A stretch of DNA of 64,000 nucleotides, from NCBI RefSeq assembly GCF_018449635.1, contig NZ_JAAVUV010000006.1, positions 62,001 through 126,000 of the forward strand. Direction: 5' to 3'. The notes beneath the pieces are model-generated. The model searched no databases. It was not told where the DNA came from and saw nothing but the letters and a program-made list of their open reading frames with translations. Source of the DNA: Caballeronia sp. dw_276. Lineage in GTDB: Bacteria; Pseudomonadota; Gammaproteobacteria; Burkholderiales; Burkholderiaceae. This document shows, piece by piece, positions 26,760 to 35,157 of the stretch; positions within the stretch are counted from its first letter, which is position 1, and the number at the start of each line of letters is the position of its first letter. The position numbers and the translations under genes were made by a program.

Positions 26760-27560
26760 TCACGCACCGAGCAGCCGCGTTTTCAGGGAACGCAGCGCGC
26801 GATAGGGCAGCACCAGATGCGCGATGTTCTTAGCAACGCCGAACCAGTCGGGCAGGTTGGTCACACGCAAATATTTCAGCTGGAGCCGCAGCGTGGACCA
26901 CACTTGCGTCCGGCGTTTTGTCGCGCTGATGCCGTGTTCATTGAGTTCGTAATACACGCCGAATTCAGGAAGATTCGCGCCGTCGTGATGTTGCAGTAAG
27001 CGCAAGACCAGATCGAGGTCCTCGGCCGCCCGATATTGCGCGCGGTAATTGCCGGCATCGATCACGGCGTCCACTCGCAACATCAGCGACGGATGCGTGA
27101 AACACGAACGCAACAGCATGACACGCCGAATATCGGCGGGATCGGTTGGCGGCTGCAAGTCGAAGAGCGGCGCGCCTTCCATGTTCACCACGTGCGTCCA
27201 CATGCCGAGCACGGCCGTTTTCGGATGCGCTTCCAGGTACGCGCGCTGTTTTTCCAACCGATACGGCGTTGCGAGATCGCCCGCATCTATACGCGCTGCG
27301 TATTTGATGCCGCGTGCGGCCAGTGCATCCATACCCGCCTGCAACGCCCGTTCAATGCCGCCATTGCGCGGCATGCGCAGTAGTTCGACCGTCATGTTCG
27401 CCACAGCCGGCGCGACGATGGGCGGCAGGCTGCCATCATCGACAATGAGCACGCGCACCGGCGCGCGTTCGCAAAACGATGCCAGCGTGCGCTCGATATC
27501 GTGTTGCGCGTTGAACGCCGGAAGCAGCACGGCGACGTCGTCGAGAAAAGGCGCGCTCAT
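26760..27560 (-). CDS. Glycosyltransferase family 2
   Basis: A 266-residue inverting GT-A fold transferase. It opens with DVAVLLPAFNAQHDIERTLASF and LIVDDGS, the nucleotide-sugar site. AARIDAGDLATPYRLEKQ carries the DxD-like metal motif (here RIDAGD). The C-terminal part is membrane-proximal and basic. The frame continues upstream, but the ATG at 27560 overlaps the flippase stop as ATGA, which fixes the start by coupling. The protein is short for GT2 but complete. It presumably adds the second or third sugar of the unit. Confidence 0.9.
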   Translation of the reverse strand: MSAPFLDDVAVLLPAFNAQHDIERTLASFCERAPVRVLIVDDGSLPPIVAPAVANMTVELLRMPRNGGIERALQAGMDALAARGIKYAARIDAGDLATPYRLEKQRAYLEAHPKTAVLGMWTHVVNMEGAPLFDLQPPTDPADIRRVMLLRSCFTHPSLMLRVDAVIDAGNYRAQYRAAEDLDLVLRLLQHHDGANLPEFGVYYELNEHGISATKRRTQVWSTLRLQLKYLRVTNLPDWFGVAKNIAHLVLPYRALRSLKTRLLGA

Positions 27561-28813
27561 GTTTGCAGCCGGAAACGGATGTAGTAAAGATTCACCGATG
27601 CCGCCGCCAGATAGCCCGCGGCAAGCCCGACGAGCGCGCCGTAACTGCCCATGCGCGGAATCGCGATCAGGTTGACGATCGCCGCGACCACCAGCGCCAG
27701 CAGCCACTTTGCGAGCAACACGAACTTGGCCTGGTATTTCAGCACGACCAGATTACCAATCGCTTCAATACCCGCCGGCAGCGAGAGCCAGACGGCCCAA
27801 CGGAAGATATCGATGGAAGCCGTGTACGCCGCCCCGAACACATGCGAAATGATGAACGCCGCCAGCAGGTCCAGAACGATCGCGCCGCAGACCATCAGCA
27901 CGGCGGTCATCGCGAAGAGGCGCACGATGTTGCGCTTCAACTGCAGCGCGTCGTTGACCTTGTAGACGAACGCCGGCGCGATGGTCTGCGCGAGCATGAG
28001 CGCAAGCGCGATCCAGTTCTCGTTGAGTTGCTGCGCGGCGGAATACACGCCGAGATCGGCGAAGGAGATATGGCGTTCCAGCATCAGCCGGTCGAGCTTC
28101 ATGAACACCGACATGCAGATCAGCCCGAGCCAGAACACCGTGCCTGCGCTCGCAAAATGCTTGAAGAGCGACCCGTCGACGTGCCAGCCGAGCTTGCCGC
28201 TGTTGCGGCGCATGTAATACAGCAGCAATACGCCGCCGATCGCCGCGGATTCCAGCGCCCAGAGCCAGCCGAAATGCGCCGGACTCGCCGCCGCCCGCAC
28301 CAGCACGAACACGAGCCCGGCCTTGAGAATGGCGGTGACCATGCTGATCAGCAATTGCGGCTTGCTGTACGTCATGCTCTGCAGCCACGCGTTGATCACG
28401 CCGACAAACGGTTCGCGAAACAGCATGGTCACGGCAAGCCCGGCGAGCATGGCGCCGACAAGGGGATCGGTGAAACCCGCCGCAATCCCGATCCACGTCA
28501 AGACCAGCGCCGCCGCGGAGATGCTGATGCGCAGCACGAACGCGCTGCCGAGCACGGTGCCGATCTGCTTCGGATCGCGATGCACGATGGTCGGCACCAG
28601 AATCTCCGCGCCGCAGACCCATGTAATCGGCGCGATCACGAGCAGAAGCGTGTTTGCGTACTGCCATTTGCCGAAGACATCGGGGCCGAAATAGCGCGCG
28701 AGCAAACCGCTGATGCCAATCGCAACGGCAATTTGCGTGAGCCGTTCGAGCCCAAGCCAGACGATATTCGCGAGCGCGCGGGCGACGTCCGGGTTCGAGA
28801 TCCGTTTCAGCAT
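27557..28813 (-). CDS. Wzx-type oligosaccharide flippase
   Basis: A polytopic membrane protein of 418 residues with about twelve helices, the first gene of the minus-strand run. It fits the PST/Wzx exporters: helix 1 is LERLTQIAVAIGISGLLARYFGPDVFG, and the mid-region FMKLDRLMLERHISFADLGVYSAA matches the conserved core of these flippases. The ATG at 28813 was chosen because the longer frame to 28918 begins with an Arg-rich, non-membrane stretch. Coupled by ATGA to the GT2 gene. It should move the lipid-linked glycan started by the WecA-like enzyme to the periplasm. Confidence 0.9.
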   Translation of the reverse strand: MLKRISNPDVARALANIVWLGLERLTQIAVAIGISGLLARYFGPDVFGKWQYANTLLLVIAPITWVCGAEILVPTIVHRDPKQIGTVLGSAFVLRISISAAALVLTWIGIAAGFTDPLVGAMLAGLAVTMLFREPFVGVINAWLQSMTYSKPQLLISMVTAILKAGLVFVLVRAAASPAHFGWLWALESAAIGGVLLLYYMRRNSGKLGWHVDGSLFKHFASAGTVFWLGLICMSVFMKLDRLMLERHISFADLGVYSAAQQLNENWIALALMLAQTIAPAFVYKVNDALQLKRNIVRLFAMTAVLMVCGAIVLDLLAAFIISHVFGAAYTASIDIFRWAVWLSLPAGIEAIGNLVVLKYQAKFVLLAKWLLALVVAAIVNLIAIPRMGSYGALVGLAAGYLAAASVNLYYIRFRLQT

Positions 28814-29398
28814 GCGCGCACGGTGCAGGGGATCGACTCGCAGCGAGTGTCGATAGCGGGCATGCCAATTGCTGCCATCACCCGACCGGGTGCGCCAATC
28901 CGCAAAGATTGCGGCCATGCCTTGCCCCGCTGTGCCGGCACACGGTTGCCTTCACCTTTGTTGTCGTTAATGAAAAAGCGTCGGAGCATTGGATTAGAAT
29001 ATTTGCGCAGGTTCGCACGTCCTTGCAAGCGCGAAACGTGTCCGGGTGAGGCCCGGCGCTTCGAAAGACTGCGATTATAGGTGCGAATAGTGTGCGCAAA
29101 CGCGTGGTTCGATACAGCGGGAAGTGTTAGAAAGGCGCGTTTGACGGTTTTGATCGAGAACGACGAAGCGCTAAAGATGAAAGTCGCTCTCGTCACGTTC
29201 AATTTCTTCGTTATTTTTCGCGCGTGTGTCCGGTATCGTTTCCGGACCGGCAGCGCCAGGACCTTGTGCGCGGCGGGGTAATGCCGGCGCACCGGCAGAA
29301 AGCAGGTCTCAAGCAGGTCAGCAGCAGAGGGTCTTCGTGACCCGGGACGCTTCGGGATGCCCCGGAACCATTTCAATTATTAGTCAGGTAGCCATTCC
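28814..29398. other. Intergenic region, 585 bases, between divergent genes
   Basis: This lies between the flippase (minus) and phosphomannomutase (plus). No real coding frame is seen. It contains a perfect 12-base palindrome TGTGCCGGCACA at 28931-28942 that could be an operator. Promoters for both directions should lie here, but none is convincing by eye. Confidence 0.5.
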
Positions 29399-30814
29399 AT
29401 GAGCCAGTCACCGCAAGCATCAGTTACCCAGTCCATTTTCAAGGCTTACGACATTCGCGGGATCGTGGGCAAGACAGTCGATGCCGGCGTTGCTCGCAAC
29501 ATCGGCCGCGCGTTCGGCAGCGAGATCCGCAAACTTGGCGGCGACTCCGTCGTCGTGGCGCGCGATGGCCGCCTGTCCGGCCCGGAACTCGTCGGCGCAT
29601 TGGCTGACGGCCTGCGCGAAGCGGGCGTGGACGTGGTCGATGTCGGCATGGTGCCGACGCCCGTTGGCTATTTCGCGGCCAGCGTGCCGCTCGCGCTGCC
29701 TTCGGGCGAGCGCCGGGTGGATTCGTGCATCGTCGTGACGGGCAGCCACAACCCGCCCGATTACAACGGCTTCAAGATGGTCCTGCGCGGCGCCGCCATT
29801 TACGGCGAGCAGATCCAGGCGCTGTACAACCGCATTGTGAACGACAACTTCGAAAGCGGCGCCGGTACATACACGGAATACGATATCCAGCAGGTTTATC
29901 TCGATCGTATCGTGAGCGACATCAAGCCGGTCCGTCCGATGAAGATTGTCATCGATGCCGGTAATGGTGTTGCTGGCGAACTTGCGCCGCGTTTGTTCAA
30001 GGCGCTGGGTTGCGAGATCGTGGAGTTGTTCACGGATATCGATGGCACGTTCCCGAATCACCACCCTGATCCGGCGCATCCGGAGAATTTGCAGGACGTG
30101 ATCAAGGCGCTGAAGGAAACGGACGCGGAAATCGGCTTTGCCTTCGATGGCGACGGCGACCGTCTCGGCGTGGTCACGAAGGACGGGCAGATCATTTATC
30201 CGGATCGCCAGTTGATGTTGTTTGCGCAGGAAGTGTTGTCGCGCAACAAGGGCGGGCAGATCATTTATGACGTGAAGTGCACGCGCAATCTGGCGAAGTG
30301 GGTGCGTGATCAGGGCGGTGAGCCGGTGATGTGGAAGACAGGCCATTCGCTGGTCAAGGCGAAGTTGCGTGAGACGGGTGCGCCGTTGGCGGGTGAAATG
30401 AGCGGTCACGTGTTCTTCAAGGACCGTTGGTATGGCTTCGATGACGGCCTTTACACCGGCGCGCGGATGCTTGAGATCCTCTCGCGGGTGGCCGATCCGA
30501 GCAAGTTGCTCAATGACCTGCCGAATTCGCTTTCGACGCCGGAATTGCAGTTGAAGCTCAATGAGGGTGAGAATTTTGAGCTGATCGGCAAGATGCAGAA
30601 GAACGCGAAGTTCACCGGCGCGGACGATGTGGTCACTATCGATGGATTGCGGGTCGAGTATCCGGATGGGTTCGGGCTTGCGCGGTCATCGAATACCACG
30701 CCGGTGGTGGTGATGCGGTTTGAGGCGGACAGCGAGGACGCGCTGAAACGTATTCAGGAAGATTTTCGTCGGGTGATTTTGGCGGAGAAGGCTGACGCCC
30801 AATTACCGTTTTGA
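29399..30814 (+). CDS. manB: Phosphomannomutase/phosphoglucomutase (AlgC/ManB type)
   Basis: Interconverts hexose-6-phosphate and hexose-1-phosphate in the cytoplasm, feeding GDP-mannose (hence Gmd/Fcl) and UDP-glucose. The 471-residue protein has the four-domain alpha-D-phosphohexomutase layout. The phosphoserine loop is TGSHNPPDYNGFK (about residue 115), the metal-binding loop DGDGDR and the sugar-binding loop GEMSGHVFF, and a C-terminal phosphate-binding stretch GLARSSNTTP follows. Bacterial AlgC-type enzymes use both mannose and glucose phosphates. It is divergent from the second glycan operon and could serve both loci as well as LPS. Confidence 0.95.
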   Translation: MSQSPQASVTQSIFKAYDIRGIVGKTVDAGVARNIGRAFGSEIRKLGGDSVVVARDGRLSGPELVGALADGLREAGVDVVDVGMVPTPVGYFAASVPLALPSGERRVDSCIVVTGSHNPPDYNGFKMVLRGAAIYGEQIQALYNRIVNDNFESGAGTYTEYDIQQVYLDRIVSDIKPVRPMKIVIDAGNGVAGELAPRLFKALGCEIVELFTDIDGTFPNHHPDPAHPENLQDVIKALKETDAEIGFAFDGDGDRLGVVTKDGQIIYPDRQLMLFAQEVLSRNKGGQIIYDVKCTRNLAKWVRDQGGEPVMWKTGHSLVKAKLRETGAPLAGEMSGHVFFKDRWYGFDDGLYTGARMLEILSRVADPSKLLNDLPNSLSTPELQLKLNEGENFELIGKMQKNAKFTGADDVVTIDGLRVEYPDGFGLARSSNTTPVVVMRFEADSEDALKRIQEDFRRVILAEKADAQLPF

Positions 30815-30857
30815 TTTTTGCTCGCGCCGGTGGACCGAGGGGGTATGCTGGCGCTTG

Positions 30858-31594
30858 CAGTGGGGGGTGGTGTTGGGTTGCTGCTGCTTAGGTCTTCGCG
30901 CGTTCCGTTCTGGCTGATTTTTTTAGCACTATTAGCCACTGTCCGTGGCGGGACTTCATTTCTTTGTCCAACGGCGACAAAGAAACGAAGCAAAGAAAAC
31001 GCCTTTCCACAATCGGCACATAAGTGTCCAAAGCGTGCAGTGACAACGTTTTGGTACCCCAAAAGCACGCTCAACGAATAACGCCGGACAGTTGAAACCC
31101 TCCCCCTCCGTCAACGGCAACCCACACGCTTCGCCACCAGTGTGGGAATCCGTTAACCAGGAATCTGCGCTTGCGCGCCCTTGCGCCCAAACGAAGGGGT
31201 TGGCTGGACCGGTGGCGAACTCGCGCGCAGTTTCAAATTGGTTTGGACCCGTCATGGGCTGAATCTGTTGTTATGCGTAGGCCAGGTTTCCGTATTAACG
31301 GATTCCCACACTGGTGGCGAAGCGTGTGGGTATCCGTGGTCGGAGGGGTAGGGGTTCAACAGGACGTGGTTATTTGCCGACCGTGCTTTTGGGGTACCAA
31401 ACAGTTGTCACTGCACGCTATGGACACTTAAGAATTAGCGGTTGAAAGGCGTTTTCTTTGCTTCGTTTCTTTGTCGCCGAAGGACCAAGAAATGAAGTGC
31501 CGCCACGCACAGTGGCTAATAGTGCCAGAGAGAACAGCCAGAACGGAACGCGCGAAGACCCAAAAAGCAGCAACCCAACACCAACCCCCACCGC
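30858..31594. repeat. Large imperfect inverted repeat (arms about 300 bases, spacer about 138)
   Basis: Arm 1 (about 30858-31156) and arm 2 (about 31295-31594) match as reverse complements over their whole length with scattered mismatches. Shared landmarks read outward to inward are TGTTGGGTTGCTGCT, TCTTCGCGCGTTCCGTTCTG, CACTATTAGCCACTGT, CGACAAAGAAACGAAGC, AGCGTGCAGTGACAAC, GGTACCCCAAAAGCACG and CACGCTTCGCCACCAGTGTG. Frames inside are mirror products of the repeat, not genes. Related strings recur in intergenic regions of Paraburkholderia genomes as far as I recall. No transposase or target duplication is visible. It fills most of the gap between manB and waaC. Confidence 0.88.
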
Positions 31595-31667
31595 AATCCC
31601 CAAAAAACCCACCCCCAACCCCAAGCGCCAGCGGTAAACTCCGCACATCTAAAATCCCCCATCCAGC

Positions 31668-32663
31668 GTGCAAAAGATCTTGATTGTCCGGGTGTCATCC
31701 CTCGGTGATGTCGTCCACAACATGCCAGCCATCGCCGATATCCGGCGCCTGCACCCCAACGCCCAAATCGACTGGCTGGTCGAAGAGAGTTTCACTGACC
31801 TCGTCGAACTCGTCGACGGCGTGCGCCGCGCGATCCCGTTCTCGCTGCGACGCTGGCGCAAACGCTTCTTCTCCTTCGATAACTGGCGCGAAATTCGCCG
31901 CTTCCGGCAAACGCTCGCCGCCGAAAACTACGATCTGGTCATCGATTGCCAAGGGCTCATCAAGACCGCGTGGGTCGCGAGCTGGGCGCGCGGCACGCTC
32001 GTCGGACTCGGAAACCGCACCGACGGCGCCGGCTACGAATGGCCCGTGCGTTTCTTCTACAACAAACGCATTCCCATCGAAGCACGTACGCACGTGGTCG
32101 AACGCACGCGTCAACTGGTCGCCGCCGCACTCGGCGATCCGCGCCCGGAACCCACGGACAACATCGAATTCGGCATGGATACGCGACGCGCCGCACTCGC
32201 CTTGTCGGAAGTGGATCTGAACCTGCCGGTGCCCTACGTGGTATTTGTCCACGCCACGTCTCGCGCCGATAAACAATGGCCCGATACCGCCTGGATCGAA
32301 CTCGGCCAGTCGCTGATCCGCCGTGGGGTATCGATCGTGTTGCCATGGGGCAGCGCCGCCGAACGCGAAACGAGCGAAAAACTGGCGAAAGAGTTCGGCG
32401 CAGCGGCGGTCGTGCCGCCGAAATTGTCGTTGCCGGCGGTCGTCGGCCTGATCGATGGCGCTGCGGCGACGGTCGGCGTGGACACGGGACTCGTGCATAT
32501 CGCGGCGGCGCTCAAGCGACCGACCATCGAGTTGTACAATTTCTCGACCGCCTGGCGCACGGGCGGGTACTGGTCGCCGCGCGTGGTGAATCTCGGCAGC
32601 GCCGGCCAGCATCCGACCCTGCAGCAGGTCAAGGCGACGCTCGCGAGCTTCGGGTTGCTGTGA
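31668..32663 (+). CDS. waaC: Lipopolysaccharide heptosyltransferase I
   Basis: Adds the first L-glycero-D-manno-heptose to Kdo in the LPS inner core at the cytoplasmic membrane face (GT9). The 331-residue protein begins KILIVRVSSLGDVVHNMPA, the family hallmark. It has a central PYVVFVHATSRADKQWP block and closes with VGVDTGLVHIAAALKRPTIELY, the ADP-heptose site. The start is GTG. It lies just after the large inverted repeat and is followed by a terminator, so it may be monocistronic. The kdoO and waaA genes next to it confirm an inner-core context. Confidence 0.95.
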   Translation: MQKILIVRVSSLGDVVHNMPAIADIRRLHPNAQIDWLVEESFTDLVELVDGVRRAIPFSLRRWRKRFFSFDNWREIRRFRQTLAAENYDLVIDCQGLIKTAWVASWARGTLVGLGNRTDGAGYEWPVRFFYNKRIPIEARTHVVERTRQLVAAALGDPRPEPTDNIEFGMDTRRAALALSEVDLNLPVPYVVFVHATSRADKQWPDTAWIELGQSLIRRGVSIVLPWGSAAERETSEKLAKEFGAAAVVPPKLSLPAVVGLIDGAAATVGVDTGLVHIAAALKRPTIELYNFSTAWRTGGYWSPRVVNLGSAGQHPTLQQVKATLASFGLL

Positions 32664-32726
32664 CAGATTGCTACGAGGTCTGACCGTGTGCGGCACTGAT
32701 GGCCGGGCCTTTGAGGCCTGTCAATC

Positions 32727-32752
32727 CGCGGCGTTTCAGGCCGCGATTTTTG
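32727..32752 (+). terminator. Rho-independent terminator after waaC
   Basis: CGCGGC (32727-32732) pairs with GCCGCG (32740-32745) around a 7-base loop, followed by ATTTTTG. It separates waaC from kdoO. Confidence 0.65.
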
Positions 32753-32846
32753 CGGCCGGTTTGAGCGAAAATGCGGCTCGTTCGTCGAATGGAGGCATGT
32801 TCGCATGCTTGACCGTTCACTCGCTCATCCAAACAATCGAAGGCTC

Positions 32847-33731
32847 ATGACCGAATCTCAAATCATTGAAGTCGCTTCCGCCGACTGGCAGGGCCAACAG
32901 CTCTCCGTGCCGCGCGAGGCATTACTGGCCGGCGTCGAACGCGGCAAGGTGCTGTACTTTCCGCACCTGGCGTTCGCCATCGAAGGCGGCGAGCGCGCGC
33001 TGCTCGATCCGAAAGTCGCCGATCCACAGCGCAAGAACATCAGCCTCGCGCCCAATGGCGGCGCGCTCGTCGGCGTGCTCGGCGACGCCGTCACGCAATC
33101 CGCCGTGCGCGCGCTGGTCGCACGGTATCAGGCGAACGCGCGCTCGCTCGTGGACGGTCTCTTTCCTGAATATCGCGGCAAGTTGCGCGTTGCGCCAACC
33201 AGCCTGCGGCTGCATCGCGTGGAAACGCGCGAGACGTCGTGGCGCAAGGACGACAGCCGCCTTCACGTCGATGCCTTCCCCTCACGGCCCAATTACGGCG
33301 AGCGCATCCTGCGCGTGTTCACCAATGTGAATCCCGATGGCGCGCCGCGCGTGTGGCGCGTCGGCGAACCGTTCGAGGAGATGGCGAAGCGCTTCTTGCC
33401 ATCGATCAAATCGCCGGTTCCGGGTTCCGCATGGCTCATGAACCTGCTGAAAATCACCAAGACGCCGCGCAGCGAATACGATCATTTGATGCTCCATCTG
33501 CATGACGCAATGAAAGCGGATATTGGTTATCAAAAGACATCGCCGCAAGAGGAAATGCCGTTTCCGCCGGGCTGCGTGTGGGTTTGTTTCTCCGATCAAA
33601 CCTCCCACGCCGTGATGGCCGGCCAGTACATGATGGAGCAGACTTTTTTCCTTCCCGTGGGCTCAATGGTGCAGCCAGAATGCGCGCCGCTCGGCATCCT
33701 GCAGCGCCTGAAGGGCAGGGCGCTGGTTTGA
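32847..33731 (+). CDS. kdoO: Kdo 3-hydroxylase (Kdo hydroxylase family, KdoO)
   Basis: An Fe(II)/2-oxoglutarate/O2-dependent dioxygenase that hydroxylates the outer Kdo of the LPS core to Ko, a modification known from Burkholderia and Yersinia. The 294-residue protein shows LHVDAFPSRPNYGERILRVF, whose His-x-Asp fits the iron-binding facial triad, and later WVCFSDQTSHAVMAGQY, which supplies a distal His. The frame is open to 32805, but the ATG at 32847 has GAAGG upstream and matches the family start. It lies 34 bases before waaA and is probably co-transcribed with it, so Kdo transfer and Kdo modification are coupled genetically. Confidence 0.9.
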   Translation: MTESQIIEVASADWQGQQLSVPREALLAGVERGKVLYFPHLAFAIEGGERALLDPKVADPQRKNISLAPNGGALVGVLGDAVTQSAVRALVARYQANARSLVDGLFPEYRGKLRVAPTSLRLHRVETRETSWRKDDSRLHVDAFPSRPNYGERILRVFTNVNPDGAPRVWRVGEPFEEMAKRFLPSIKSPVPGSAWLMNLLKITKTPRSEYDHLMLHLHDAMKADIGYQKTSPQEEMPFPPGCVWVCFSDQTSHAVMAGQYMMEQTFFLPVGSMVQPECAPLGILQRLKGRALV

Positions 33732-33765
33732 GCGCCGTCTGGATTCAGCCTTTGAAAGGCCGCCG

Positions 33766-35121
33766 ATGCTGAGGCTCGTGTACCGCGCGCTGTGGTGGAT
33801 CGTCGCGCCGCTGGCCGTGCTGCGGCTTTTGATCCGGTCGCGGCGGGAGCGCGGGTATCGCGAGCATATTGGTGAGCGGTTTGGTTTCGGCCCCGCTCGT
33901 CGTGGCGATGATCTTTCGCCGCTGATCTGGGTTCACGCGGTATCGGTTGGCGAGACGCGCGCGGCGCAACCGCTGATTGAAGCGTTGCAACGGGCGTTTC
34001 CGGACGCTCGGATTCTTCTCACGCACATGACACCGAGCGGCCGCGCGACCGGCGAGCAGTTGTTCGGCGATCGCGTTTCACGCAGTTATCTTCCCTACGA
34101 TTCACCTTCGCTCGTGCGGCGTTTCTTGCGCGCGTGGCGACCATCGCTTGGAATCGTGATGGAGACGGAGGTGTGGCCTACATTGATCGATGAATGCAAG
34201 CACGCCGGCGTTCCCCTGGTGCTGACGAACGCGCGGATGTCGGCGCGATCGTTCAAGCGCGCGGCGAAGTTCGGCAATGCGACGCGCGAAGTGTTCGGCG
34301 GTTTTACGCGCGTGCTGGCCCAGACGCCGTCCGACGCGGAGCGCCTCGGCGCGCTGGGCGCGCGCAACATTGCGGTGCTCGGCAACCTCAAGTTCGACAT
34401 GTCCGCGCCGCCGGAACTCGCCGCGCGCGGCCATGCGTGGCGCACGGCGATTGGCGGGCGGCCGGTATGGGTCGCGGCAAGCACCCGCGAAGGCGAGGAG
34501 GCGCTCGTGCTGCAGGCGTTCACCGCGCTGCGAACACACGTGCCCGATGCGTTGCTGATTCTCGTGCCGCGCCATCCGCAACGTTTCGATGAAGTCGCCG
34601 CGCTGATCAACGGCGCCGCGCTGAACCATGTCCGGCGCTCGACGTGGGCGGGACGCGTGGCGGCGGCCGGATCGGGTATCGATGCCGCGCCGCCTTTGCC
34701 TGCGGATATCAACGTCCTGCTCGGTGATTCAATGGGCGAGCTCGGCGCGTATTACGCGGCGTCGGATGTGGCGTTCATTGGCGGGAGTTTGTTGCCTTTG
34801 GGCGGGCAGAACCTCATCGAAGCGTGCGCCGCGGGCGTGCCGGTGCTGATCGGGCCGCATACCTTCAATTTCACGCAGGCGACCAACGACGCGATTGCGG
34901 AAGGCGCGGCGTTGCGGGTGAACGATCCGGCGGCTTTGGCGCGCGGCCTGCGCGATCTTTTCACCGATAAACCCCGCCGGCTGGCAATGAGCGCGGCGGC
35001 ATCGGCGTTCGCGGCGAAGCATCGGGGAGCGACAGCGCGGACGGTGGAGGCGTTGGGGGCGTTGTTGCGGACAAACGCCGAGGAAGCAGGAAATGGCTTT
35101 TCAGTACACGATCCGGCCTGA
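33766..35121 (+). CDS. waaA: 3-deoxy-D-manno-octulosonic acid transferase
   Basis: Transfers Kdo from CMP-Kdo to lipid IVA, the first step of core assembly (GT30). The 451-residue protein begins with a membrane anchor (LRLVYRALWWIVAPLAVLRLL). Then come EHIGERFGF, WVHAVSVGETRAAQPLI with the catalytic Glu, MTPSGRATGEQL, IVMETEVWP, and a CMP-Kdo site GGSLLPLGGQNLIEACAAGVPV. All landmarks are in standard order. The C-terminus is slightly longer than in E. coli. It follows kdoO by 34 bases and converges on a minus-strand glycosyltransferase. Confidence 0.96.
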   Translation: MLRLVYRALWWIVAPLAVLRLLIRSRRERGYREHIGERFGFGPARRGDDLSPLIWVHAVSVGETRAAQPLIEALQRAFPDARILLTHMTPSGRATGEQLFGDRVSRSYLPYDSPSLVRRFLRAWRPSLGIVMETEVWPTLIDECKHAGVPLVLTNARMSARSFKRAAKFGNATREVFGGFTRVLAQTPSDAERLGALGARNIAVLGNLKFDMSAPPELAARGHAWRTAIGGRPVWVAASTREGEEALVLQAFTALRTHVPDALLILVPRHPQRFDEVAALINGAALNHVRRSTWAGRVAAAGSGIDAAPPLPADINVLLGDSMGELGAYYAASDVAFIGGSLLPLGGQNLIEACAAGVPVLIGPHTFNFTQATNDAIAEGAALRVNDPAALARGLRDLFTDKPRRLAMSAAASAFAAKHRGATARTVEALGALLRTNAEEAGNGFSVHDPA

Positions 35122-35157
35122 AACCGGTCTTCATCTAACCCGCGTTACCGGCCCTCG

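Noticed and set aside
27563..29080. 505-residue plus-strand frame opposite the flippase and GT2 genes
   Set aside because: Arg/His/Glu/Gln-rich antisense shadow of genuine membrane-protein genes, typical for high-GC DNA.
30754..31081. Open frames on both strands in the first arm of the inverted repeat
   Set aside because: They are created by the repeat sequence itself and have counterparts in the other arm; no family resemblance or ribosome binding site.
31418..31698. Gly/Trp-rich frames in the second repeat arm
   Set aside because: Mirror products of the first arm; low-complexity and overlapping one another in several frames.
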